Source: BA4 sp044376575
GTDB taxonomy: Bacteria > Bacteroidota > Bacteroidia > CAIKAF01
Reading direction: 5' to 3'
Assembly (NCBI GenBank): GCA_044376575.1
Contig: JBILKR010000016.1
Span: forward strand, 1-62,070
Length of the DNA: 62,070 bases
Shown piece by piece: positions 1-7,974 of this stretch; within the stretch, counting starts at the first letter, position 1; the number at the start of each line of letters is the position of its first letter. The position numbers were made by a program, and so were the translations under genes. The notes under the pieces were generated by a model. The model was not told the origin of the DNA, made no database searches, and saw nothing but the letters and a program-made list of their open reading frames with translations.

Positions 1-455
1 ATGCTTACCATTTAACTGCCCCACATCCTGAAGGCCTTGGTGCAATGAATGTGATGAAACTTTCACTTGAAGATGCAGGATTAAAACCTGAAGATATTGA
101 CTACATTAATGTTCATGGTACTTCTACACCACTTGGTGACATTGCAGAAACACTGGCGATTAAAAAAGTATTTGGTGAACATGCCTATCAATTAAATATC
201 AGCTCTACCAAATCGATGACAGGACATTTGCTTGGAGCTGCCGGAGCAATAGAATCTATTGCATCAATTCTGGCTATTCAGCACGACACGATACCTCCAA
301 CTATCAATCATTTTACAGATGATCCGGAAGTTGACCCACAACTTCAACTGACCTTTCATCACCCTGTAAAACGAACTGTTCGTGCAGCTATTTCAAATAC
401 ATTTGGATTTGGCGGTCACAATGCTTCTGTAGTATTCGGGAAATATATTCCCTAA
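1..455 (+). CDS. fabF: 3-oxoacyl-ACP synthase II (KAS II), C-terminal part
   Basis: This is the end of the condensing enzyme that elongates acyl-ACP with malonyl-ACP in fatty acid synthesis, a cytosolic thiolase-fold homodimer. The gene is cut by the window start and the reading frame is open from base 3. Visible family motifs are VHGTSTPLGD, which carries the first catalytic His; STKSMTGHLLGAAGA, which carries the second His; and the closing glycine-rich ISNTFGFGGHNAS. The catalytic Cys half lies outside the window. rnc follows after about 60 nt on the same strand, a common Bacteroidota order (acpP-fabF-rnc). The assignment to FabF rather than FabB rests on overall motif similarity and this context. 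Confidence 0.95.
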   Translation, partial: AYHLTAPHPEGLGAMNVMKLSLEDAGLKPEDIDYINVHGTSTPLGDIAETLAIKKVFGEHAYQLNISSTKSMTGHLLGAAGAIESIASILAIQHDTIPPTINHFTDDPEVDPQLQLTFHHPVKRTVRAAISNTFGFGGHNASVVFGKYIP

Positions 456-518
456 GCATTGCTTAGAAACGCTACACAATATTATTCATTCTAAAACTGA
501 TAATTTATAGCACCGGTT

Positions 519-1262
519 ATATTCAATTCTATTTTAAAAGTTTTCAGTTCTGACAAAGAGCGCAAGGCTTTTTTAAAGCAGATTGAACCTATACTCGGAT
601 TTAGTCCTGGTCAAGTAGATCATTACAGGATTGCATTACTGCATCGTTCTGCAAACGGATTACAAAAAAAGGGTTTGCAAGGGCATAATGAACGACTTGA
701 ATTTCTTGGAGATTCTGTATTGGATCTGGTAATTGCAGATGAGGTGTTTCATCGATTTCCATCTAAAGATGAAGGAGATTTAACTCGATTGCGTTCAGTA
801 CTGGTAAATCGTACTCAACTCAACAGGATATCCGGCGAATTAAAAATTGATCAGTTTATCATAGGGAATTTTGTCAAAAATATTATGCCTGAAGATGTAA
901 AAGGGAATGCCCTGGAAGCATTGATAGGCGCTATTTATGTTGACAAAGGGTTTAATTTTGCCAAAAAATTCGTAAAAAAAAGAATCGTTGATCCGCATAT
1001 TAATTTTCAGGAAATTATGATTGATAATCGTGATTTTAAAAGTGAATTATACATGTGGGCGCAAAAGCATAAGAAAGTAATCCGTTATGAAACAATAGCG
1101 GATAATGGCAAGGCTGAAAAGAAGAAATATATCATCAATGTGTGGGTGGAGGGTAAAGTGTTGGGAACCGGAGAGGGGTCTTCAAAAAAGAAGGCAGAAC
1201 AAATGGCATCTCAAAACGCCTGCAAAAAATTAAATATCACTCATTTGCAAAACAAAAAATAA
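519..1262 (+). CDS. rnc: Ribonuclease III, apparent ATA start
   Basis: Double-strand-specific endoribonuclease for rRNA and mRNA processing. The RNase III signature NERLEFLGDSVLDLV carries the metal-binding acidic residues. The second acidic cluster is in GNALEALIGAIYVDKG, and the C-terminal dsRNA-binding domain ends with GEGSSKKKAEQMASQNA. The only ordinary start codon in frame is TTG at 675, but that would remove the conserved N-terminal helices: the frame is open back to 504 and reads ALLHRSA just before the signature. An ATA at 519 followed by FNSILKVF gives 247 residues, normal for the family, and sits where homologs begin with Met. Either ATA is used as a start or the base is a sequencing error for ATG. 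The product is certain, the start is not. Confidence 0.85.
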   Translation: MFNSILKVFSSDKERKAFLKQIEPILGFSPGQVDHYRIALLHRSANGLQKKGLQGHNERLEFLGDSVLDLVIADEVFHRFPSKDEGDLTRLRSVLVNRTQLNRISGELKIDQFIIGNFVKNIMPEDVKGNALEALIGAIYVDKGFNFAKKFVKKRIVDPHINFQEIMIDNRDFKSELYMWAQKHKKVIRYETIADNGKAEKKKYIINVWVEGKVLGTGEGSSKKKAEQMASQNACKKLNITHLQNKK

Positions 1263-1362
1263 ATTGTATCTTAACTAAAGATTAAGTGTTCATTGATTAT
1301 TAGTGGGCTGAGAAACGACAGGAAAGAGGGATTCAAATTGTTCAACCGTTAAACTTTCAATT

Positions 1363-1479
1363 ATGTCTAATCGCCGTTCAGAAAAGGATTCCAAACAGGG
1401 TTGGATTCCGTTTGTTGTGATTCTTGTAGTGTTTTTCATTGCATTGGCTTGGGGTATTTCCATAGCCGCAAAAATGTAA
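1363..1479 (+). CDS. Small single-pass membrane protein (38 aa)
   Basis: A short reading frame beginning ATGTCTAATCGCC, with a charged polar N-terminus (about 13 residues, several Arg/Lys/Asp/Glu) and then one hydrophobic helix of roughly 20 residues (IPFVVILVVFFIALAWGISI). It ends AAKM. This layout is typical of a real micro-membrane protein, with the N-terminus probably cytoplasmic. It lies 100 nt after rnc on the same strand and convergent to hldD. I do not recognise the family and cannot assign a function. A longer open frame over the same bases (1401-1739) has no such organisation and runs into hldD on the other strand. Confidence 0.6.
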   Translation: MSNRRSEKDSKQGWIPFVVILVVFFIALAWGISIAAKM

Positions 1480-1511
1480 ATGAAGTATTACACTGCTTAG
1501 CATTACTTCCA

Positions 1512-1530
1512 GATATTCATAATGAATATC
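1512..1530. terminator. Inverted repeat between convergent genes, possible terminator
   Basis: Perfect 9-nt arms (GATATTCAT and its complement ATGAATATC) around a single A, so an 8-bp stem with a 3-nt loop is realistic. The repeat is followed by a T/A-rich stretch. It lies between the end of the 38-residue membrane peptide and the end of hldD, where a terminator for both strands is expected. It is AT-rich with no clean T run, so the assignment is tentative. Confidence 0.35.
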
Positions 1531-1545
1531 CTTTATTATATAAAA

Positions 1546-2520
1546 TCAATAATATTTTGTTGATTTTAAATAATGCAATACATAATCTTTTACCCCCTCC
1601 TGAATATTCAATATTTTATCAGCAAATCCAACCGCCCTTAATTTATTCATATTCGCCTGTGTGTAGTACTGATATGTATTTCGTATGTCTTCCGGAATAT
1701 CTATATATTCAATTGATTCAGAAATTTGCAACGTATTAAAGACAGCTTTGGCCAGTTCGTTAAATGTGCTTGCATGTCCTGATCCTACATTATAAATTCC
1801 AGATTCAGGTTTATTTTCAAAAAGAAAAAATAAAATTTTTGCAACATCTTTTACATAAACAAAATCTCTTTTTTGCTCTCCGTCATTCACGGAGTCAATA
1901 TGAGAACGAAACAATCGGAGTGTACCTTTTTCTGTAATTTGATGAAACGCATGAAAAACCACAGAGGCCATTCTACTCTTGTGATACTCATTCGGACCAT
2001 ATACATTAAAAAATTTACAACCATGCCAATGCGGTGGCGTGTGATTAATATCAGCCTGTAACAAAGTCCATTTATCAAATTCATTTTTTGAAATTCCATA
2101 TGGATTGAGGGGCTGAAGATTTTTAATTATTTCATGGGTATCATCATATCCATATTCACCCGATCCATAAGTGGCCGCTGATGATGCATATATAAGCGGA
2201 ATTTGAAACTCACTACATAAATTCCAGATTTTTTGAGAATAAAATAAATTAAGCGTGTTTAAAATTTCAATGTTTTTTTCTGTAGTATCCGTTCGTGCAC
2301 CAAGGTGAAATACCACTTGTATCTGGAGATGATTTTTTTGTATCCATTGATCAAGTACATCTCTGTTCACTAGTTCAGCATATTGAATAGATGAATAATT
2401 GTTTTGTTTATGGGCTTTTGAAAAATCATCAGACAGAACAAGATCTGTTATTCCCATAGCATTGAGGTGTCTGCAAAAAACACTTGCAATAAAACCAGCT
2501 GCACCTGTTACAACAATCAT
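1546..2520 (-). CDS. hldD: ADP-L-glycero-D-manno-heptose 6-epimerase
   Basis: Extended short-chain dehydrogenase that epimerises ADP-D-glycero- to ADP-L-glycero-D-manno-heptose, the last step of heptose precursor synthesis for LPS. The NAD(P) Rossmann motif is TGAAGFIAS (residues 5-13). Further landmarks are FHLGA (71-75), the Ser-rich SSAATYG (113-119), and the catalytic Tyr141-x3-Lys145 in YGISK. At 324 residues it matches the family. The partner adenylyltransferase (rfaE2) is in this window at 40558-41034. The gene stands alone, divergent from a secreted-protease gene, with 74 nt between the two starts. Confidence 0.93.
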   Translation of the reverse strand: MIVVTGAAGFIASVFCRHLNAMGITDLVLSDDFSKAHKQNNYSSIQYAELVNRDVLDQWIQKNHLQIQVVFHLGARTDTTEKNIEILNTLNLFYSQKIWNLCSEFQIPLIYASSAATYGSGEYGYDDTHEIIKNLQPLNPYGISKNEFDKWTLLQADINHTPPHWHGCKFFNVYGPNEYHKSRMASVVFHAFHQITEKGTLRLFRSHIDSVNDGEQKRDFVYVKDVAKILFFLFENKPESGIYNVGSGHASTFNELAKAVFNTLQISESIEYIDIPEDIRNTYQYYTQANMNKLRAVGFADKILNIQEGVKDYVLHYLKSTKYY

Positions 2521-2556
2521 TTCATTTATACTAAATTCAATGTAAAGTTAGTTCAA

Positions 2557-2590
2557 TTTTTGGGCTGCACACCTTTTATTCATAAATTCG
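2557..2590 (+). promoter_or_regulatory. Candidate Bacteroidota promoter for the MORN-protease gene
   Basis: TTTTTG at 2557-2562 is followed after 20 nt by TAAATTCG at 2583-2590, close to the phylum consensus TTTG-N19/20-TAnnTTTG (one mismatch in the -7 box). The -7 box ends only four bases before the ATG at 2595, so the transcript would have almost no leader. Confidence 0.4.
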
Positions 2591-2594
2591 AAAA

Positions 2595-4421
2595 ATGAAA
2601 AAAATCGTCTTTTCATTCTTATTGTTTTTAATAGCTATTCCCCTATTATCACAACGCGTTAAAGAATTTTATAATAACGAATGGATTCCTTGTGATTCTT
2701 CAAAAGCGGCTTATTATCGGTTGATTGAATATGATGCACAAGGCTCTCCTATTGGCCAGGCTAGCGACTATTATATTACGGGAGAGAAACAATGGGAGGG
2801 TAGATTTTCTTTTGTAGATAAGCAAAACAAAGACAATGATATTTCTGAAGGACTATGCACCTGGTATAATAAAAACGGCAAAAAATCGATGGAAGGATTT
2901 TATGTTCAAGGTATATTGAACGGTCCTTTTAAAAAATGGTATGACAGTGGAAATATTAATGTTGAATCAAATTACATCAATGATAATCTTGAGGGGTATT
3001 ATTATGAATGGTATGAAACAGGCGATCTAAAACTAATGTCTTTTTACACTGATAATCAACCTAAGGATCACAGTATTATATTTTGTGATGAAGACGGTGT
3101 TTGCACACGAACGTTTTCACAAAACTTTGTTTCTCCTATGAATGAAAAAAAGAAAAAGAAATACAAACATTATGGAGAATACAGTGATGAATTATGGAAA
3201 GACTTTTTTACATATTCAGCCGGAACATCTTCTGACTTTAGTATGTGGCCCGACTTAAAAAACAAATATTCTGAATCTAAAAAATTACCTCAGGGTTATG
3301 CCCTTATTTCAACTAGCGATTTTCAGGTAATCAGACATGCTGCTTTCCCTTTTGATTATATGCAAGACTTTGCCATTGACATTTCTTTTCTGATTATGAA
3401 AAGCAAACAAGACCAACAACATGGCATGGTTTGGGGATACCTTGATCCATGGAATTATGAATATTTTACGTATGCTCCCAATGGCGCCTTTGAAATCGGA
3501 TCGGTAAGACAAGGAAAGACCGAGATACACTATCAGTCAAGGTCTATTTATACCGATGAGAATTTTCAATACATGAATTATTTAGGACTAAGCAGAAAAA
3601 ACGATTCTCTGCATTATTCTATTGGTTATTCACCTGTATATTCTATGCCTTGTATTGATATAAAAGGAATCTCTATGGGATTTTTAACTGCGCCTCAATC
3701 GGCTTGTTCGTTCACATCATTAAGTATAAATCAGCAAGTGGTCGCACCGGTTGTTTCACCCGATGCCAATGTAAATAATAATAAGATTAAAAAATGGAAA
3801 GGAACCGGTTCCGGATTTATTATATCCACAGATGGATATATCGTTACCAATCATCACGTGATTGCAGGAGCTAATGAAATAGAAGTCGATTTAATGAGAG
3901 ACGGAAATACATATACCTATAGCTGTGAACTTTTTATATCCGACCAAACCAATGACCTCGCAATAATAAGAATTACAGATCCCAAATTTCAACTATTGCC
4001 ATCCATTCCTTACGCTGTAAAAAGTGAGCTTGCAGATGTTGGCACACCTGTATTTGCTTTGGGCTATCCCTTGGCGTTTACAGTGCTGGGCACTGAATTA
4101 AAATTTACTGAAGGCACCATTAATTCAAGGACAGGGAAAGAAGGTCTGATCGGAGCCTATCAAATTTCTGCACCAGTTCAGCCCGGAAACAGCGGTGGAC
4201 CGCTGTTTGATTATCAAGGTAATATCATCGGCGTGATTAATGAAAAATTATTTTATGCAGACAATGTTGCATTTGCCATCAAATCAAATTTTATACAAAA
4301 TTTATCTGATCTGATGCCTAAAACACCGGACTATCCTACTGATTCAAAATTAAAAGGATTGTCCGTTCCAGAACAAATTAAGATCATCAGGAATTATATT
4401 CCATTGATAAAGGTTAAATAA
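2595..4421 (+). CDS. Secreted trypsin-like (HtrA-type) serine protease fused to MORN-like repeats
   Basis: The 608-residue protein has a signal peptide (residues 1-19, ending LLSQ). It continues with several MORN/YwqK-like repeats at about 70-165 (GLCTWYNKNGKK, NGPFKKWYDSGNI, EGYYYEWYETGDL) and a beta-rich region at about 235-385 that resembles a LamG/DUF1080-type jelly roll. A trypsin-like protease domain covers about 400-590. The triad is visible: His421 in TNHHV, Asp454 in NDLAI and Ser533 in GNSGG, so it should be active. There is no PDZ domain, unlike DegP. I infer an exported protease, periplasmic or surface; the substrate is unknown. It is followed after 4 nt by a small membrane-protein gene, suggesting an operon. 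Confidence 0.8.
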   Translation: MKKIVFSFLLFLIAIPLLSQRVKEFYNNEWIPCDSSKAAYYRLIEYDAQGSPIGQASDYYITGEKQWEGRFSFVDKQNKDNDISEGLCTWYNKNGKKSMEGFYVQGILNGPFKKWYDSGNINVESNYINDNLEGYYYEWYETGDLKLMSFYTDNQPKDHSIIFCDEDGVCTRTFSQNFVSPMNEKKKKKYKHYGEYSDELWKDFFTYSAGTSSDFSMWPDLKNKYSESKKLPQGYALISTSDFQVIRHAAFPFDYMQDFAIDISFLIMKSKQDQQHGMVWGYLDPWNYEYFTYAPNGAFEIGSVRQGKTEIHYQSRSIYTDENFQYMNYLGLSRKNDSLHYSIGYSPVYSMPCIDIKGISMGFLTAPQSACSFTSLSINQQVVAPVVSPDANVNNNKIKKWKGTGSGFIISTDGYIVTNHHVIAGANEIEVDLMRDGNTYTYSCELFISDQTNDLAIIRITDPKFQLLPSIPYAVKSELADVGTPVFALGYPLAFTVLGTELKFTEGTINSRTGKEGLIGAYQISAPVQPGNSGGPLFDYQGNIIGVINEKLFYADNVAFAIKSNFIQNLSDLMPKTPDYPTDSKLKGLSVPEQIKIIRNYIPLIKVK

Positions 4422-4425
4422 AAGT

Positions 4426-4677
4426 ATGTCAGGATTTAAATTTTACATCAACGGAAATAAGAGTACTAAAAAAATTGCATACAGTGTTGCATTCTTTTTA
4501 ATTATCACCGGAGGATTGATTTTTGCATATCCCAAAATCTTTGCATTTATTGTTGCCGGATTTATGTGTTTCTTCGGGGTTTTACTTTTGCTAACCGCAT
4601 TATTTACAAAAAATAATTCTTCAGGCAATGATCAAAACGATACAATGAATACTGATTATGAAGAGATTCAGGATTAA
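4426..4677 (+). CDS. Small two-helix membrane protein (83 aa), unknown function
   Basis: After a short basic N-terminus (SGFKFYINGNKSTKK), two hydrophobic segments follow (about residues 20-38 and 42-60). The tail is short and acidic, rich in Asn and Asp. It begins 4 nt after the protease stop, and its end overlaps the next gene by 20 nt, so translation of the three is probably coupled. It could be a membrane partner of the neighbouring exported proteins, but nothing in the sequence shows that. I do not recognise a family. Confidence 0.65.
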   Translation: MSGFKFYINGNKSTKKIAYSVAFFLIITGGLIFAYPKIFAFIVAGFMCFFGVLLLLTALFTKNNSSGNDQNDTMNTDYEEIQD

Positions 4678-6280
4678 GAGATTTCATTACTGGTCATTGC
4701 ACAGTCTTTACCATTTAATTGTGTTTTACTGTTTTTTGAGTATTGCATTATATTCATCTGCCCAACCATATCAAATTCAGCAAACCTCCCGTCAGAAGAT
4801 GAAATTAAGAGAATTCTCTCAGGGAATAATAGCAACATCTACCGAAAGTGTTTATACATTAAGAGGGAAATATAATGCCCTTGCAGAGCAATTTGTTTTT
4901 ATTGATCAGCATAATCATATTACAGGACAATTAACACAAACCATTCCTGTTGTGTATCCACAACTTCACAAAGATCATAACATCAACAGCATTCTTTATT
5001 TTGAAGATTTAATATTTACAGACTCTGTATTTATTCTTCTGGTGAGCGGATATGACTCCGAGAAGAAGTCATTCATATCATACGCTCAGATTATTTCTCC
5101 GGAAGGCGAAAAATCAAATCTTTCTGAAGCGCTTAAAATCACCCAATCAAAAAAAATAACCAAGGGTGAATTTGTATTTAAAAGTTCTCCTAATCATCAA
5201 CACTTTTTAATTTATCACAGAAAAGAATCTTTATTCAATGAAGAAGAAATCATTACCATTTCTACTTTCAATGGATCCATGTCATTAAATTGGAAAACAG
5301 AATATATATTACCCGGTAGTGGCGACAGATTTAACCCGGAAGATTTGCTTATTGATAATGACGGAAATGTGAGGATAGTTTCGCAGATTTTTTTAACCGA
5401 TACCCAGCAAAAAGAAAAAAATCTTCCCGAAGCTAATTTTTATTATTCTGTTTTAACTTTTTACAATAATTCAGACAGGAATGAACCTGAAGAATTCATT
5501 CTTTCATTTACAGATAAATATCCGGTAAATATTATTGCTCAGCTTGATTATCAATCCGCCCTAACGATTGCAGGATATTATTCAGATAAAAAAACACAGG
5601 AAAAGATTAACGGATTATATTTTTTTCAAATTCCAAACAATCAGTCTGCGCCTACTAAAATATCGGTGCAGCGATTTCAGGAATCATTTATCCCTGATTT
5701 TGAAAAAGAAAAATTTTTCTTATCCGGAACTCCTGAAGAACCTGAAGTTAAAAACTTAATTTTTCATCAACTGGACGATAGTAGTTTTGTATTGGCTTCA
5801 GAACATACTCTGATATCAGAAAACTGCTACACAGATTTTAGAACCGCACTAACCAATTGTGATTACCAATATTATTTTAACGACATATTTGTTGTTAAAA
5901 TAGATATCAGCGGAAATATTCGATGGAAAATTAAAATACCGAAAAAACAGGTTAGCAAAAATGATTACGGTTTATACTCCTCATTTGCTTTCTCTGCTTA
6001 TCATGATCGATTGGTTTTCTTTTACAATGAATCTGAAAAAAATCTTGATAAGAAGAAAGATAGTGGGATGAAGTATATGTCAGACCCATTTACATCCAAT
6101 ATTGTTGCTGTAGAAATTAATTCAAACGGCCTTGTTAATAAAATTCCAATTTTGTCAAATGCGAAACAAAAAACAGTGTTCAGACCTCGCTTTTCCTTGC
6201 AGGATAAAGGAAGCCGAACATTTCTTTATTTTTCGAAATTTAACTCGTACGCTATACGCCCTATAAATACAGGGTTTTAG
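4658..6280 (+). CDS. Secreted protein of unknown function, paralog 1 of a tandem pair
   Basis: 540 residues with a long basic N-region and one hydrophobic segment ending SSAQ, consistent with a signal peptide. The rest is beta-rich and polar, without a domain I recognise. It is clearly related to the next gene: FNDIFVVKIDISGNIRWKI here matches YNDIFVVNVNSKGEIAWHA there, and both then have IPKK and a region rich in LVFFYN or LHFLYN. Repeating short beta motifs (for instance NDIFVV and GNIRW) suggest a propeller-like fold, which is inference. The start overlaps the upstream membrane-protein gene by 20 nt but is needed to include the signal peptide. Confidence 0.7.
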   Translation: MKRFRIKRFHYWSLHSLYHLIVFYCFLSIALYSSAQPYQIQQTSRQKMKLREFSQGIIATSTESVYTLRGKYNALAEQFVFIDQHNHITGQLTQTIPVVYPQLHKDHNINSILYFEDLIFTDSVFILLVSGYDSEKKSFISYAQIISPEGEKSNLSEALKITQSKKITKGEFVFKSSPNHQHFLIYHRKESLFNEEEIITISTFNGSMSLNWKTEYILPGSGDRFNPEDLLIDNDGNVRIVSQIFLTDTQQKEKNLPEANFYYSVLTFYNNSDRNEPEEFILSFTDKYPVNIIAQLDYQSALTIAGYYSDKKTQEKINGLYFFQIPNNQSAPTKISVQRFQESFIPDFEKEKFFLSGTPEEPEVKNLIFHQLDDSSFVLASEHTLISENCYTDFRTALTNCDYQYYFNDIFVVKIDISGNIRWKIKIPKKQVSKNDYGLYSSFAFSAYHDRLVFFYNESEKNLDKKKDSGMKYMSDPFTSNIVAVEINSNGLVNKIPILSNAKQKTVFRPRFSLQDKGSRTFLYFSKFNSYAIRPINTGF

Positions 6281-6333
6281 ATAGTTTGCCTTTACCCCGG
6301 ATATTTTTATTTTTGAATTTAAATAATTAAAAA

Positions 6334-7914
6334 ATGACGCTACGTTTATTTCGAAACCTTACGATTTCTCTTTTATTCATCGCTCCTATATTAACATCTG
6401 CTCAGTCTGCAGAGGCTGAATGGGGAACTCCTTTCAAAAATGTAAAGGGAGATTTGTACACTTCTGTTATTGGCCAGACAGCAAATGGATTTATTGTTGA
6501 AAAAAGGAAGATTACCGGAACTAAAACATTTGAATATATCATAGAACGATACTCAAAATCAAATTTTGATCTTGAATATGCTACTACAATTTATAATGGA
6601 AAAACAGTCAGTGAAAACGAAAAGACAGAATTTGTTGTTGACGTGAATGGTTCTGTTATGCTCAACGATGCGATTGTTGTTTTTATAACGAAATATCATA
6701 TCAAAGAAGACACTTATATTGTTTTTGCACAAAAACTTTCGCTAGATGGCACGCTGCAAGGCAAAATGATAGAACTTGACCGTTATAAGACCCCTGAGAA
6801 GTCTTTAAGAGGGCAATTTGAATTTTGTAATACACCAGACAAGGAACATGTTGTAATTTATTATAAGCGGCCATACTTAGTATATGCAGACGAAAATTTT
6901 AAAGTAAGAAAATACAATAAAGAGATGGATTTGGTTTGGGAAAAGAATCTGGTTTTCCCTTACAAAGGGAAGGATTTCAACCTTTTCAATCTCAAAGTAA
7001 TGGAGGATGGTAATGTTTATATGCTTGCAAGAATTTTTAGTGATTCTGAAGCAGAAAGACAAAAAAATAATAACAGAGAAGCGACGTATTTTTACCGGTT
7101 ACTTTCATTTACTGACACAGACACTATTCAAGAAACAACATTCAAACAAACTGACATTAGCATCAGTAAAAAATGGATTACTGATGTGGCTTATACACTT
7201 GTTCATGATGAAATAGTTTGTTCAGGTTTTTATGCTGATAAAAAAGATATGTCAATCAGTGGGATGTTTTTCTTACGTATGGAAAAAACAACCGGTAAAT
7301 CAAGAGGGTTAGACACTGAAGAATTTTCAAAAAATTTACTGGTAGAATATATTCCTGAGAAACCAACACCAAGAGGAATGGGTTTAAGAGATTTTGAATT
7401 ACATGATTTGGTAGTAAAGAATGATGGAAGTGTGATATTTATCGCAGAACAGTTTTATATTGAAACCGTTTGCTATACTGATAATAAAGGTGCTATCAGC
7501 TGTAAAGATAATTTTAATTACAACGATATTTTTGTTGTTAATGTTAACAGTAAAGGTGAAATTGCTTGGCATGCGCGCATTCCTAAAAAGACAAAAGATG
7601 CCAACAACGGATACTATTTATCCTATGCATTAGCGGTTTCAGAAAATAAACTTCATTTTCTTTATAACGACAATCCTGCCAACATTGAAATCAAGGATAT
7701 TAGAAGGCTAAAACCGATGTCACCGTCTTCCTCTGTAACAGTTCTTGCTGAAATAAATTCAAAAGGAGAAGTGAGCCGCGAAAAAATATTTGATGGAAAC
7801 AATTCAAAAGTTTACATCAAGTCGAATTTAGGAGAACAAATTGCAGATAAGGAAATGATTATTTTCGGAATAAACGGAAGTAAAAATCAGTGGGGCAAAA
7901 TGAAGTTCTATTAA
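6334..7914 (+). CDS. Secreted protein of unknown function, paralog 2 of a tandem pair
   Basis: 526 residues with a signal peptide (residues 1-23, ending LTSAQ) followed by a beta-rich body like that of the upstream gene. The two share length, order of motifs and several blocks (ETVCYTDNKGAISCKDNFNY with a Cys pair, FNYNDIFVVNVNSKGEI, IPKK, KLHFLYND and LAEINSKGEV), so they arose by tandem duplication and have diverged widely. The Cys-containing block has its counterpart in paralog 1 (ENCYTDFRTALTNCDYQY). It may be a beta-propeller-like exported protein; no catalytic motif is visible. The gap of 53 nt and the following terminator mark it as the last gene of the group. Confidence 0.72.
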   Translation: MTLRLFRNLTISLLFIAPILTSAQSAEAEWGTPFKNVKGDLYTSVIGQTANGFIVEKRKITGTKTFEYIIERYSKSNFDLEYATTIYNGKTVSENEKTEFVVDVNGSVMLNDAIVVFITKYHIKEDTYIVFAQKLSLDGTLQGKMIELDRYKTPEKSLRGQFEFCNTPDKEHVVIYYKRPYLVYADENFKVRKYNKEMDLVWEKNLVFPYKGKDFNLFNLKVMEDGNVYMLARIFSDSEAERQKNNNREATYFYRLLSFTDTDTIQETTFKQTDISISKKWITDVAYTLVHDEIVCSGFYADKKDMSISGMFFLRMEKTTGKSRGLDTEEFSKNLLVEYIPEKPTPRGMGLRDFELHDLVVKNDGSVIFIAEQFYIETVCYTDNKGAISCKDNFNYNDIFVVNVNSKGEIAWHARIPKKTKDANNGYYLSYALAVSENKLHFLYNDNPANIEIKDIRRLKPMSPSSSVTVLAEINSKGEVSREKIFDGNNSKVYIKSNLGEQIADKEMIIFGINGSKNQWGKMKFY

Positions 7915-7935
7915 AAAGAAAATCATTCAAAAAAT

Positions 7936-7965
7936 AAAAAAGGTCTTTGTTTAAAGACCTTTTTT
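7936..7965. terminator. Bidirectional rho-independent terminator
   Basis: A perfect 13-bp stem (AAAAAAGGTCTTT pairs with AAAGACCTTTTTT) closes a 4-nt loop GTTT. The arms end in A-run and T-run, so it works on both strands. It lies between the tandem secreted-protein genes (plus strand) and trhO (minus strand), which converge here. Confidence 0.9.
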
Positions 7966-7974
7966 ATTTTTAAT

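Noticed and set aside
675..1262. TTG at 675 as start of RNase III
   Set aside because: It would delete conserved N-terminal residues, including the HRSA region directly upstream that is in frame and open.
1401..1739. Open frame of 112 residues overlapping the 38-residue membrane peptide and the hldD 3' end
   Set aside because: No domain, low-complexity Leu/Tyr-rich sequence, antisense to hldD. The 38-residue frame in another phase has a clear membrane helix and is preferred.
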